Notes: generated by a model from the sequence alone, not told the origin. A DNA stretch of 64,000 bases from Megaustenia siamemsis (GCA_032433765.1 JAVIAB010000024.1:10395321-10459320); one strand, 5' to 3'. Shown: positions 34,310 through 45,345, numbered from the stretch's first letter. Program-made: numbers and translations.

Positions 34310-35592
34310 TTGGCCATCAAAATACTACGACTTCATAAGCCATCAAAATACTACGACTTCATAAGCCATCAAAATACTACGACTTCATAAGCCATCAAAA
34401 TATTACGACTTCATAAGCCATCAAAATACTACGACTTCATAAGCCATCAAAATATTACGACTTCATAAGCCATCAAAATACTACGACTTCATAAGCCATC
34501 AAAATATTACGACTTCATAAGCCATCAAAATATTACGACTTCATAAGCCATCAAAATATTACGACTTCATAAGCCATCAAAATATTACGACTTCATAAGC
34601 CATCAAAATACTACGACTTCATAAGCCATCAAAATACTACGACTTCATAAGCCATCAAAATACTACTACTTCATAAGCCATCAAAATACTACGACTTCAT
34701 AAGGCCATCAAAATACAACGACTTCATAAGGCCATCAAAATACAACGACTTCATAAGCCATCAAAATACTACGACTTCATAAGCCATCAAAATACAACGA
34801 CTTCATAAGCCATCAAAATATTACGACTTCATAAGCCATCAAAATATTACGACTTCATAAGCCATCAAAATACTACGACTTCATAAGCCATCAAAATACT
34901 ACGACTTCATAAGCCATCAAAATACTACGACTTCATAAGCCATCAAAATACTACGACTTCATAAGGCCATCAAAATAATACGACTTCATTAGCCATCAAA
35001 ATACTACGACTTCATAAGCCATCAAAATACAACGACTTCATAAGCCATCAAAATACTACGACTTCATAAGCCATCAAAATACAACGACTTCATAAGCCAT
35101 CAAAATACAACGACTTCATAAGCCATCAAAGTACTACGACTTCATAAGCCATCAAAATACAACGACTTCATAAGCCATCAAAATACTACGACTTCATAAG
35201 CCATCAAAATACAACGACTTCATAAGCCATCAAAATACAACGACTTCATAAGCCATCAAAATACAACGACTTCATAAGCCATCAAAATACTACGACTTCA
35301 TAAGCCATCAAAATACAACGACTTCATAAGCCATCAAAATACAACGACTTCATAAGCCATCAAAATACTACGACTTCATAAGCCATCAAAATACTACGAC
35401 TTCATAAGCCATCAAAATACTACGACTTCATAAGCCATCAAAATACTACGATTTCATAAGCCATCAAAATACTACGACTTCATAAGCCATCAAAATACTA
35501 CGACTTCATAAGGCCATCAAAATACTACGACTTCATAAGCCATCAAAATACAACGACTTCATAAGGCCATCAAAATACTACTACTTCATAAG
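34310..35592. repeat. 26-bp minisatellite
   Basis: About 49 copies of GCCATCAAAATACTACGACT then TCATAA. TACTAC, TATTAC and TACAAC variants cluster: TATTAC mainly left, TACAAC mainly centre and right. A few units gain one G (AAGGCC). Confidence 0.97.
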
Positions 35593-35789
35593 CATTGCAC
35601 CATGTCGTGTGTAAAATTATCAATTAAAGAATATAAGTTTAATGAGCTATTTTTATGATAATTGCGAAGACAAATGGTGTGTGGTCACATTTATTGTTTC
35701 TGGAAGGATTTAATTATAAAGACAACGTGGAAGTAGACCACTGGTCTGTGGAAAATATTATTATATTCTTCAGAATCTCAGATTAGGGG

Positions 35790-36112
35790 ACTGGTTGGTC
35801 ACGAGGCAAGACGCCGGCCTCGAGACAGAGAGGTTGTGAGTTCAAATCCTGGCTGCACTAGTTGGGATTTGTATTTATGATTTCTCTCTGCGGCAACCAC
35901 CCCTGATATAAGCAGTGAGGAACAGCTTGAACCGTTAATTATTCATAGACGGAAAAATATGAGAGAAAAAGACGGCGTTATCTGCCTATGCGGCGAGGGA
36001 CCCCTCTGCGCACGGCTGCCAGGGAAAAACGGATTAACACGCAAAATTAAGTTCCCTTAGTCTCTAGGAACTACGTTAGAGGTAAAAACTGGCGAACGCA
36101 AAAAAAAAAAAA
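35790..36112 (+). mobile_element. SINE2, tRNA-derived, copy 1
   Basis: Head GGTTGGTCACGAGGCAAGAC then GCCGGCCTCGAGACAGAGAG, with a B box GAGTTCAAATCCTGG. The body has GATTTCTCTCTGCGGCAACC, GGCGAGGGACCCCTCTGCGC and GGCTGCCAGGGAAAAACGG, followed by an A17 tail. A second copy at 61622-61945 shares the full order. Flanking AATCTCAGATT / AATCTCATAAC may be a short target duplication. Confidence 0.85.
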
Positions 36113-36194
36113 AAAAGAGAAATCTCATAACTTTTTCTTTCTTTGGAATGATTACAACTATTATATTACTTAAATACTGCTTGTTCTTATTATG

Positions 36195-36490
36195 TAAATG
36201 TACCAGTCAAACACCAGTGGATAAAGAGATACAGCGAAGACGATGGCGCTGGATAGGACACACACTACGGAAGCCAACTGAGAGTATTACACAACAGGCC
36301 CTTTTTTGGAATCCCAGGGGAAAAGACAAAGAGGAAGAAAAGGAATTCTTGAGAAGACAGATAGAATCAGAAATGAAGATGATGGGGAAGACATGGAATG
36401 ATCTTAAAAGAATGGCAAAAAACAGAACAACTTGGAAAGTGTTTGTTGAAGACCTATGCTCCACTGGGAGCTAAAAAGGTAGAAGAAGAG
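36195..36490 (+). mobile_element. LINE-D 3' fragment, open
   Basis: Frame from TSQTPVDKEIQRRRWRWIGH through TLRKPTESITQQALFWNPRG, and MMGKTWNDLKRMAKNRTTWK to VFVEDLCSTGS. W-IGH and the later basic segment are the LINE C-terminal pattern. One frame-neutral difference (DKEEEKEFLRR) replaces the HRGRPRNSWRR of the 60.8-kb copy, which suggests two compensating frameshifts. Tail GGTAGAAGAAG. Confidence 0.87.
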
Positions 36491-36745
36491 ACTGCTTGTT
36501 CTACAGGTGTCGTTGAGCTTCTTTCATCTTTTACGTCATGTATAACACATGCTGTGTATTTAAAAAAAGTTATTATACTCGTGTGATTATTAAGACATCT
36601 ACCTCCTTTTTCACTTTCTATCAGCCATTTCTATTTGTTAAATACCTATTTTTTTTTTTGGTAGGTGGAGTGTTTATTTCCTATTGTTCACAATATGCAT
36701 ATGTATCTGCGTAGATGCGTATAGACATTAAGTAAGTGAAGCTTC

Positions 36746-37061
36746 CCTTCACGCCTTGCTAGGCGTATGTGGAGTATGGTGTTAGTGACAATATGTTTCT
36801 ATGACCACGGCACATTTTTGGGTGATGCGGTCGGTATCACCTCATGCTGCATTTATTTCCGAGAAAAATCTCTGGTACCCATTTTTAGAGGCTGGGTGAA
36901 CCCCGGAGCGTTGTCAGTCCGAAAAAAAGCCACCACTGCTGGGGATCGAACACGGATTCTTCTGGTCAGGAAGCGAGCACACTAACCACTCAGCCCCCAA
37001 GGCGAGCACACTAGCCACTCGCCACAGAGGCGAGCACACTAGCCACTCAGCCACCGAGGCC
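36746..37061 (-). mobile_element. SINE1-related element with triplicated A-box segment
   Basis: On the reverse strand the 3' half matches the SINE1 body (GGGTACC-type segment, TACC/CGACC, TTAGTGACC..CACCATA, CGCC). The head differs: GGCTGAGTGGTTAGTGTGCT, CGCTTCCTGACCAGAAGAAT and B box GTGTTCGATCCCCAG. The A-box segment is present three times in tandem (units of about 28-30 bp at 36976-37062: GCGAGCACACTA(A/G)CCACTC as read on the forward strand). Confidence 0.75.
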
Positions 37062-37065
37062 ATAG

Positions 37066-37334
37066 AATAGGTTATAGTAGAGATTACCTGGATAATAGCC
37101 TCCCACATATTTTGGAGCCCTTTACCTATTTTGACTCTCCCAAAGATCGGTAGGTCAACCACATTGCGTATCCTACGCCACTGATTCATTTTTCTTCTGG
37201 GTACATCACGGTACACAGGGAATACATTTATTTTTTTATTGCTCATACTAGTTTGAAATTATTTTGTTTGAGATGTTTCATTATTAGTTAGACATGTAGG
37301 ACCAATTTATCTATTTACATATCTCTGTGTGTGT
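37066..37334. other. Non-repetitive stretch
   Basis: No recognised feature. Confidence 0.5.
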
Positions 37335-37425
37335 ATGTTTCTGCTGAAGGCCTATTGAGCCGAAATTTCGTTCAAATTAGTGTCGTCCATTAATTACGTA
37401 AAGCTTTAAACATACCATTTTTTTC
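37335..37425 (+). repeat. Element P copy 3
   Basis: CTGCTGAAG then GCCTATTGAGCCGAAA, 19 nt to GTCC, then AGCTTTAAACATACC and a T-run. Same order and spacing as the copies at 13771 and 18880. Confidence 0.5.
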
Positions 37426-38095
37426 TATTCTTGTTCGTGTCTCCTTATTGCTCACACACGTAGCAATGCAATACATTGTTGCTACTGTTCTACCATATCT
37501 TTATTTTTCCATTCTATATCCACAAGTACTTTCTTCTACGTTGCATGGCTCGCTCATATTGTACGGCTGTGGTACCTGTAACAGATTTGCTTCTCAATGT
37601 ATTGTCTCATGACTTCCGGTGTCATGGCGGCTACGTGTTGATTGTTTTTATAATTCGGCTCTTGCTGATATATTTAGATTATTTACGCGACGGTCTAGTT
37701 GTGAAATAATGTGTTGCTATTCCCCGTTTGGTGTATGTTTTACTTCTGACGGATGGATGGACTGTGAACTTTACCGATATGTAAGTGGAATATGATTTAT
37801 TCTTCCTTTGTGCCGTGTGTTCGCAGTTCGACAGGCAAACACATAGTTCGACAACAATAGCGCCGGGCGGGTATGTCCAACCCGAATGTAAAAAGTCTGT
37901 GACGGTGGATCGGGCGGAAGAATCAGAAATGTTCAACGGCCCAGAAAGCGAAAACAGCAAAGTGTGTGGTACACATGAGTCATATTCAAGGCGCGAAAGA
38001 CGAATGTTGCCGACCACCGTGCAAGAGATTGGAGCCTCATCACGTAATATAATATAAATTCCAAAGAAAGCCATATAGAGAAATTCTAGCTATTA
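37426..38095. other. Higher-complexity stretch, unrecognised open frames
   Basis: Contains overlapping frames on both strands: 37785-38057 forward (90 codons, SSTTIAPGGYVQPECKK and so on) and 37679-38074 reverse (131 codons). It is less AT-rich than its surroundings around 37850-38000. I do not recognise either product and see no splice or domain evidence. It could be single-copy sequence or an unlisted repeat. Confidence 0.4.
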
Positions 38096-38099
38096 TCAT

Positions 38100-38312
38100 A
38101 AGAACGAGATAAAAGTAACTAAATGGAATGTTAGGACCTTTTACCAAGGTAAAAGAGGCAGACTAAGACTAACATGGACGAGTAACATCAAAAGATGTAC
38201 AGGCAGCCTATGACAATCTGCACCATCAAAGCAAGAGATAGAGCGGAATGGCGCTCCGTGGAAGCCAACCTTCGATGCGGAGACGGCACTCAATAATGAT
38301 GATGATGATGTA
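38100..38312 (+). mobile_element. LINE-A: endonuclease start fused to the 3' end
   Basis: 38123-38150 reads TKWNVRTFYQGK, matching the WNVRTL.Q.GK start of the RTE-type endonuclease domain. It runs in the same frame directly into GKRGRLRLTWTSNIKRC, the LINE-A C-terminus. Everything between (most of EN and all of RT) is absent. The join lies in CAAGGTAAAAG, a string also present at the 3' site of other copies (ATACAAGGTAAAAG). Ends in (GAT)n. Confidence 0.7.
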
Positions 38313-38834
38313 TTGTCTCAAATGCACACTTTAAAGAATCGATCCTAGACATAATTGGTGGCAAAAGAAAAATAGTTCTTATGGAGCTCATTAGCAGATT
38401 GCTCTGTTATTCTTAAAACATAAAACTTCACTATACAATCCACTACATTTGTCAACCTCTGTCTGTTATGATGAACTACATCCGTAACTATAAGAAATGC
38501 ATGATGATTAATGTTTTATTATGAGTCAACATTAATGATGCATTATGATTAATGTGTTATCAGTGAATATTAATTATATCCACATTAGCTACAGATCGTA
38601 TAACGTACCTTTCCTATTGACGCCAACACTGCAGTCATCTATGAAGATAACAATATTCCGACATATAATGTTGACAGTCACATATCGTTATACCATTACT
38701 ATTAAAGTTCCATTTTTACTACATCGCTGTGCAAGTCTTTTTAATGTTATCTTGATATATAAATCTACGTTTGTTTATGTTCCCATGATTCCATACAGCA
38801 GCTATGTATATAGCAAAATAAATATTTCAATTCC
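38313..38834. other. AT-rich stretch
   Basis: Some ATGATTAATG repeats near 38500-38560; no gene recognised. Confidence 0.5.
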
Positions 38835-39038
38835 AATGTTATGTCAGTTCTATTACATAGCCGTGAAACATGGAGAACAACAAAAATGACAATCCTGAAG
38901 ATACATATCTTCATTAATGGGTGCCGGCGCAGAATAAAATGATGGAAATGGCAGGACAAAATCACTGACATAGAATTATGGGAAAGTACCTGTCAAATAC
39001 CAGTGGATAACCAGATACAGCGAAGATGATGGCGCTGG
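38835..39038 (+). mobile_element. LINE-D fragment lacking its 3' end
   Basis: Contains the MSVLLHSRETWRTTKMTILK-like segment, W.W.KWQDKITDIELWE and IPVDNQIQRR.WRWI, then stops abruptly at the WI-GH site and passes into repeat L. Confidence 0.75.
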
Positions 39039-39084
39039 ATATGCGAGATAATATTTTTACCAAACTACTGATTTATGTCAGTAC

Positions 39085-39546
39085 TACTACAGGGCTGAAG
39101 CTAAGAATGGCAAAATGTTACATCTTTTCAATATTCCTGTATGGTGCAGAAACATAGACATTAGACAAGAAACAGAACAGAAAATTGAAGCCTTTGAAAT
39201 GTGGATTTATAGAAGAATAGGTAGAAATGGATGGAAACAAAAGATAACAAACGATACAGTTTTAAAACAACTGAAAATAAAAAGAGAACTACTAAATACA
39301 ATTAAGACAAGACAAATTAAATTTTTGGGGCATGTTAAAAGACACAACAGCCTACTAAAAGTAATATTGGAAGGAGGGTAAATACAAGGTAAAAGAAGCA
39401 GAGGCAGACCAAGACTAACATGGATGAGTAACATCAAAAGATGGACAAGTCAATCGATGACAGCCGCAACCATCAAAGCAAGAAACAGAGTAGAATGGCG
39501 ATCCATGGTAGCCAACCTTCGTTGCGGAGAAGGCACACGATGATGA
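39085..39546 (+). mobile_element. LINE-A 3' third
   Basis: Long LINE-A copy. The frame 39115-39381 reads FNIPVWCRNIDIRQETEQKI, EAFEMWIYRRIGRNGWKQKI, TNDTVLKQLKIKRELLNTIK and RQIKFLGHVKRHNSLLKVIL. A frameshift near 39375 precedes the GKRSRGRPRLTW...VANLRCGEGTR end and GATGATATA tail. Repeat L sequence is split around it (39046-39084 and 39547-39600), with ACTGATTTATG / ACTGACTTATC as a probable target duplication. Confidence 0.87.
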
Positions 39547-39634
39547 TATAACTGACTTATCATGATTGCTTGCTACCAACCGTCTGTCACGATGCCGAAG
39601 GCTATATATATTATACATTTACTTTCATTGACAG

Positions 39635-39883
39635 CCGCGATAGCTCAGTGCTTAGTGAACTGGACTACACAGGACAAGGGTAGGGTTCGATCCTAACCGA
39701 CGCCTTCCGGGTTCACCCAGCCTTAAATTGTTACCGGATTTTTTTTCTGGGAAAGTAAAGCAGCACGGGCGTAAAACTGACCACATTACCCCAAAAATCA
39801 TGTGCTGAAGGTTTGTAAAATATAGGGTCACTAACACCATATTTCCTTATACGTCACTTGGCGTGACGGGGGTACTTTACTTT
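39635..39883 (+). mobile_element. SINE1 with perfect 17-bp target duplication
   Basis: Full-length SINE1. Flanks TTTACTTTCATTGACAG at 39618-39634 and 39884-39900 are identical, marking this as one of the younger insertions here. Confidence 0.95.
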
Positions 39884-39900
39884 TTTACTTTCATTGACAG

Positions 39901-40309
39901 AAAGTAATATGATTACACATGTATTATTGAAGCCATTCCTGATAAGTGAAATCTAAACAAGAATCGAATTAAGAAACGGAATGACAAGTAAGATGTAATG
40001 GGGAAAAAGAAACATCGTGTGTAGCTGAAAGAGAAATATAGATCAAAAAGGAGGATGTCGAGAGAGGAGGAAATACGGATTACAGACATACAAGATTCTG
40101 GGCAACTTAATTAAGAGAATGAAACATGATATTATGACGTCATCATATTATGATGTCATCATTTTGACGCAGCAGGCAGTTATGATGTGACATGATCGCC
40201 TTCGTCAGCAGCAACTTTTTATTGTTCATATTTAAATTATCCTCTTTTTTCCCAGGTGGCTTATTCCTTCTAGCTGTTCCTATTTATCCTAATGTCGTTG
40301 TTGCATTAT
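39901..40309. other. Non-repetitive stretch
   Basis: Short direct repeat ATTATGA(C/T)GTCATCAT near 40130-40160; otherwise nothing recognised. Confidence 0.5.
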
Positions 40310-40612
40310 CATGTCGTTATTTTCTAGTCGATTCTATCATAAACCCTAATTTACTTACATTAGAACTAATTTTTATTTTCCATGTCTGACTAAAATCATA
40401 CTTTTTCATGTCGTTATTTTCTAGTCGATTCTATCATAAACCCTAACTTACTTACATTAGAACTAATCTTTATTTTTCCATGTCTGACTAAAATCATTCG
40501 TTTTCATGTCGTTATTTTCTAGTCGATTCTATCATAAACCCTAACTTACTTACATTAGAACTAATCTTTATTTTTCCATGTCTGACTAAAATCATTCGTC
40601 TTCATGTCGTTT
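40310..40612. repeat. 97-98-bp tandem repeat
   Basis: Three copies with ATGTCGTTATTTTCTAGTCG at 40311, 40408 and 40506, and a partial fourth (ATGTCGT) at 40604. Confidence 0.93.
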
Positions 40613-40799
40613 CTCTCATTAATTTCATTGTTTGTCTCTTTACACAATTTGTCTTCATTGTTTGTCTCTTGACTCTCATCAACAAGGTATTGATTATTTT
40701 TTGTTCCTTTATCTTAGTCGCATTTATTTGGTTTGAAATGTCCAGCGCTTCGTTAGTAAGGATTCACATAGATAATAGAGAAACACATAAAGACAATCT

Positions 40800-41058
40800 G
40801 GGGAGTCGCGATAGTTCAGTGGTTAGTGAACGAGATTACAAAGGACAAGAGGTAGGGTTCGATCTCAATCGACGGCTTCTTGGTTCACCCAGCCTTTAAT
40901 GGGTACTGGATTTTTTTCTGGGAAAATAAAGCGGCTCGGGCGTAATACCGACCACATTACCACCAAAATCATGTGCTGAAGGTGTGAAAATGTTAGGTCA
41001 CTAACACCATATTCCCAATACGCCACATGCCGTGAAGGGGGAACTTGTACTTTTTTTT
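40800..41058 (+). mobile_element. SINE1
   Basis: Full-length copy. Flanks ACATAAAGACAATCT (40785-40799) and ACATAATGTCAATCT (41059-41073) match at 13 of 15 positions, an aged target duplication. Confidence 0.92.
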
Positions 41059-41235
41059 ACATAATGTCAATCTATAAGGGGAAGACACCTGGAACACTTA
41101 ACAAGGGGGATTATATTATAACTTGAGGTACAAGTAACTAGGTTATCTGTCACCTGTTCCAGGTCATTTTGTGAAGATCATGGTCAGGCGTTAACACGCG
41201 AGAGGAAGTTGTTTGTGAGATTGGGAGAGCTTGCC

Positions 41236-43614
41236 AGACGTAGAAGATAGATAGATGCGGAGAGACGATATCACTATTAAATATGAAGACGTCATCTATA
41301 AGTAGATAGGGGAGGCGAGACGATGTCAACATTCACTATAAAGACGTCATCTAGAAGTAGATAAAGAAAGCGAGACGATGTCACCATTCACTATAAAGAC
41401 GTCATCTAGAAGTAGATAGGGGAGGCGAGACGATGTCACCATTCACTATAAAGACGTCATCTATAAGTAGATAGAGGAGGCGAGAGGATGTCACCATTCA
41501 CTATAAAGACGTCATCTAGAAGTAGATAGAGGAGGCGAGACGATGTCACCATTCACTATAAAGACGTCATCTAGAAGTAGATAAAGAAGGCGAGACGATG
41601 TCACCATTCACTATAAAGACGTCATCTATAAGTAGATAGAGAAGGCGAGACGATGTCACATTCACTATAAAGACGTCATCTATAAGTAGATAGGAGAGGC
41701 GAGACGATGTCACCATTCACTATAAAGACGTCATCTATAAGTAGATAGAGGAGGCGAGGCGATGTCACCATTCACTATAAAGACGTCATCTAGAATTAGA
41801 TAGGGGAGGCGAGACGATGTCACCATTCACTATAAAGACGTCATCTAGAAGTAGATAGAGGAGGCGAGACGATGTCACCATTCACTATAAAGACGTCATC
41901 TATAAGTAGATAGAGAAGGCGAGGCGATGTCACCATTCACTATAAAGACGTCATCTAGAAGTAGATAGAGGAGGTGAGACTATGTCACCATTCACTATAA
42001 AGACGTCATCTAGAAGTAGATAGAGAAGGCGAGACGATGTCACCATTCACTATAAAGACGTCATCTATAAGTAGATAGGGTAGGCGAGGCGATGTCACCA
42101 TTCACTATAAAGACGTCATCTAGAAGTAGATAGGGGAGGCGAGACGATGTCACCATTCACTATAAAGACGTTATCTAGAAGTAGATAGAGGAGGCGAGAC
42201 GATGTCACCATTCACTATAAAGACGTTATCTAGAAGTAGATAGAGGAGGCGAGGCGATGTCACCATTCACTATAAAGACGTCATCTAGAAGTAGATAGAG
42301 GAGGTGAGACGATGTCACCATTCACTATAAAGACGTCATCTAGATGTAGATAGAGAAGGCGAGACGATGTCACCATTCACTATAAAGACGTCATCTATAA
42401 GTAGATAGGGGAGGCGAGGCGATGTCACCATTCACTATAAAGACGTCATCTAGAAGTAGATAGGGGAGGCGAGGCGATGTCACCATTCACTATAAAGACG
42501 TCATCTATAAGTAGATAGGGGAGGCGAGACGATGTCACCATTCACTATAAAGACGTCATCTAGAAGTAGATAGAGGAGGCGAGACGATGTCACCATTCAC
42601 TATAAAGACGTCATCTAGAAGTAGATAGGTGAGGCGAGACGATGTCACCGTTCACTATAAAGACGTCATCTAGAAGTAGATAGAGGAGGCGAGGCGATGT
42701 CACCATTCACTATAAAGACGTCATTAAGAAGTAGATAGAGGAGGCGAGGCGATGTCACCATTCACTATAAAGACGTCATCTAGAAGTAGATAGAGGAGGC
42801 GAGACGATGTCACCATTCACTATAAAGACGTCATCTAGAAGTAGATAGAGAAGGCGAGACGATGTCACCATTCACTATAAAAACGTCATCTATAAGTAGA
42901 TAGAGGAGGCGAGGCGATGTCACCATTCACTATAAAGACGTCATCTAGAAGTAGATAGAGGAGGTGAGACGATGTCACCATTCACTATAAAGACGTCATC
43001 TAGATGTAGATAGAGAAGGCGAGACGATGTCACCATTCACTATAAAGACGTCATCTATAAGTAGATAGGGGAGGCGAGACGATGTCACCATTCACTATAA
43101 AGACGTCATCTAGAAGTAGATAGGGGAGGCGAGGCGATGTCACCATTCACTATAAAGACGTCATCTATAAGTAGATAGGGGAGGCGAGACGATGTCACCA
43201 TTCACTATAAAGACGTCATCTAGAAGTAGATAGAGGAGGCGAGACGATGTCACCATTCACTATAAAGACGTCATCTATAAGTAGATAGAGGAGGCGAGAC
43301 GATGTCACCGTTCACTATAAAGACGTCATCTAGAAGTAGATAGAGGAGGCGAAGCGATGTCACCATTCACTATAAAGACGTCATTAAGAAGTAAATAGAG
43401 GAGGCGAGGCGATGTCACCATTCACTATAAAGACGTCATCTAGAAGTAGATAGAGGAGGCGAGACGATGTCACCATTCACTATAAAGACGTCATCTAGAA
43501 GTAGATAGAGAAGGCGAGACAATGTCACCATTCACTATAAAGACGTCATCTAGAAGCAGATAGAGAAGCCGAGACGATGTCACCATTCACTATAAAGACG
43601 TCATCTAGAAGTAG
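41236..43614. repeat. 55-bp minisatellite with 660-bp higher-order repeat
   Basis: About 43 copies of a 55-bp unit: GTAGATAGAGGAGGCGAGAC, GATGTCACCATTCACTATAA and AGACGTCATCTAGAA. Rare variants recur 660 bp (12 units) apart: TAGATGTAGATAG at 42341 and 43001, CCGTTCACT at 42649 and 43309, CATTAAGAAGTA near 42722 and 43382. The last two 12-unit blocks are thus a recent duplication. Confidence 0.97.
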
Positions 43615-43699
43615 ACAATATATAACTCAAATGTAAAATAGGATCTTGTAAGTTAACTATCTAATATATAGTAACTCTCTATTAATCTGATATTACTAC

Positions 43700-44030
43700 T
43701 CTGTTAGGACTAGGTAGCCAAGATAGGAAAACACCCGACTGGGCTACCGACGTTCGGACAACCCGTGTTCGATTCCTGCTTGAAGCGGTGTGAGTTGTAC
43801 TCGTGGTTGGAAAAATAAATACCCCGCAGTCGACCCAGCCGCTGGCAGAAATGAGTCCCAGGGTAATACTCAGGAACGAGGAGGAATGCCACCTCGCATT
43901 GTGAGTTTCGATGCTTGAATCGACACTATCCAGAAGTCTCCGAACACTACTTGATAATGCTGTTAAGCACATATGGTTGAAAACTCGCGTGCTAATTCGC
44001 CGGATTCAGGTCTCGTACTTTACTTTTACT
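43700..44030 (+). mobile_element. SINE3, full-length forward copy
   Basis: tRNA-like head GGTAGCCAAGATAGGAAAAC, a GTTCGGACAACCCG region and B box GTGTTCGATTCCTGC. The body has GTGGTTGGAAAAATAAATAC, GCAGTCGACCCAGCCGCTGG and GGTAATACTC, and the tail is CTCGTACTTTACTTTTAC. Other copies: 11449-12076 (split) and 47792-48122. Confidence 0.85.
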
Positions 44031-44073
44031 AATATTCTGTTTCACTCATTTCACATGGTCATTCGTACTTCTA

Positions 44074-45067
44074 TAGTCCGTTCAGAAATTCATAATCACA
44101 CCTGAATTAGCTTTGCGTCATAGCCACTTGTTATTTTGGTTTCACATTTTGCATGCAATCTTAGAATATTGATGACGCAAAGATTTTGGTATTTTTTATT
44201 CCACAAACACAACAGATTTTGCACATCAGCGAATTCCTTTGATCTTTTATGACGATATCACACAAGTTGATTCAAATTTTAGAGTTTACAGTAATCGTGA
44301 TAAATTGTCCAGTTTACTGCAATTCTTGTCAGAGGCGTTATCTACATAGTGCTTAATTGTGGGTGTTGTTCGTTATGTGTATTTGCAAATATGAATTCAA
44401 TTGATTACATTTAGTCTTGTCCTTCGGTCACCATTAGACCCCAGGACGTCCTAACTGCAGCTGGAATTGAATTCATCTCTATTTTAATCATTCCGAATCT
44501 GACGATTCCAAGAGGTTGACAATCATTAATGGCTGGACATTTAGTAATCCATCTCGTTTCCAGTACTCATCTTCCACCCGCAACACATTTTCAACACACT
44601 TCTTTTGCATAGTTATAAATTTGCATTTCAAACTCATTGTAATTTAGATATAAATGTTGGTATTTAAAGTCAACAAATTGTCTACTGAGTCTTCACAAAA
44701 TTAATAAAGATACGCCTTCCCTCGGTAATTAATGCCCAGGCCGTGGTGCGTCATGTCGTTCAATAACAATTCCGTTTTGTTCACGGGATTTTCCTGAAGT
44801 TAGTGTTTCTGCAATAGCCAAACTATTTTACGTGAACGACCGCACCAAATTAATGTATATATCCTAAAATGTTGTCAAATTCGAACAGGGTAAATTTAAT
44901 ATACCCTAAAGAAGAAAACTTTTAAACTAGATCAATTTCTCAGAGCAAAAAATATTTCTATAACGTCATCAATATTCTAAGATTCCATGCAAAATGTGAA
45001 ACCAAAATAACAATCGGTTATCACGCAAAACTAATTCAGGTGTGATTATGAATTTCTGAACGGACTA
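44074..45067. mobile_element. TIR element T2, TA-flanked
   Basis: A 994-bp element with inverted repeats of about 105 bp: both ends start TAGTCCGTTCAGAAATTCAT, continue AATCACACCTGAATTAG, and include TTGTTATTTTGGTTTCACAT. TA flanks lie at 44072-44073 and 45068-45069. The outer 17-18 bp equal those of T1 at 18212, while the inner TIR differs. A short internal frame near 44790-44840 (PEVSVSAIAKLFYVNDRT) resembles a helix-turn-helix, possibly a transposase scrap. No intact transposase. Confidence 0.87.
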
Positions 45068-45129
45068 TAATTATATACTCCACGACACGAGCAAAAGTGA
45101 CTGAAAAAAAACTTGTCTGGTATCTCGGT

Positions 45130-45345
45130 ATGGTTGTTTGCGTTCGCCCGATGACTAAAGTATTCTAGAGTATCGTAGTAGACTAGAATATTCCTCTTCA
45201 TCATCCACCCTTACAAGGACATGGTGGACGTGTCTGCGTTGTTTTGTGGTTTGCAGTATAACTGTTATATTTGCGCCTTTCGGCCCAACACATCCGACTT
45301 CAGCACGGGTATCTTGGTATGAAACAGATGCTGTCATAGTAAGAC
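45130..45345 (-). repeat. Dispersed repeat J, reverse copy
   Basis: The reverse frame (45155-45442) contains RAEVGCVGPKGANITVI, RRHVHHVLVRVDDEEEYSSL and LRYSRIL, matching the forward copy at 23940-24120 (GADDEEEVYGS.. equivalent). The ATC tail is missing here. Confidence 0.6.

Noticed and set aside
34310..35592. CRISPR-like array (26-bp repeats)
   Set aside because: Units are directly adjacent with no spacers, in animal DNA; it is a minisatellite.
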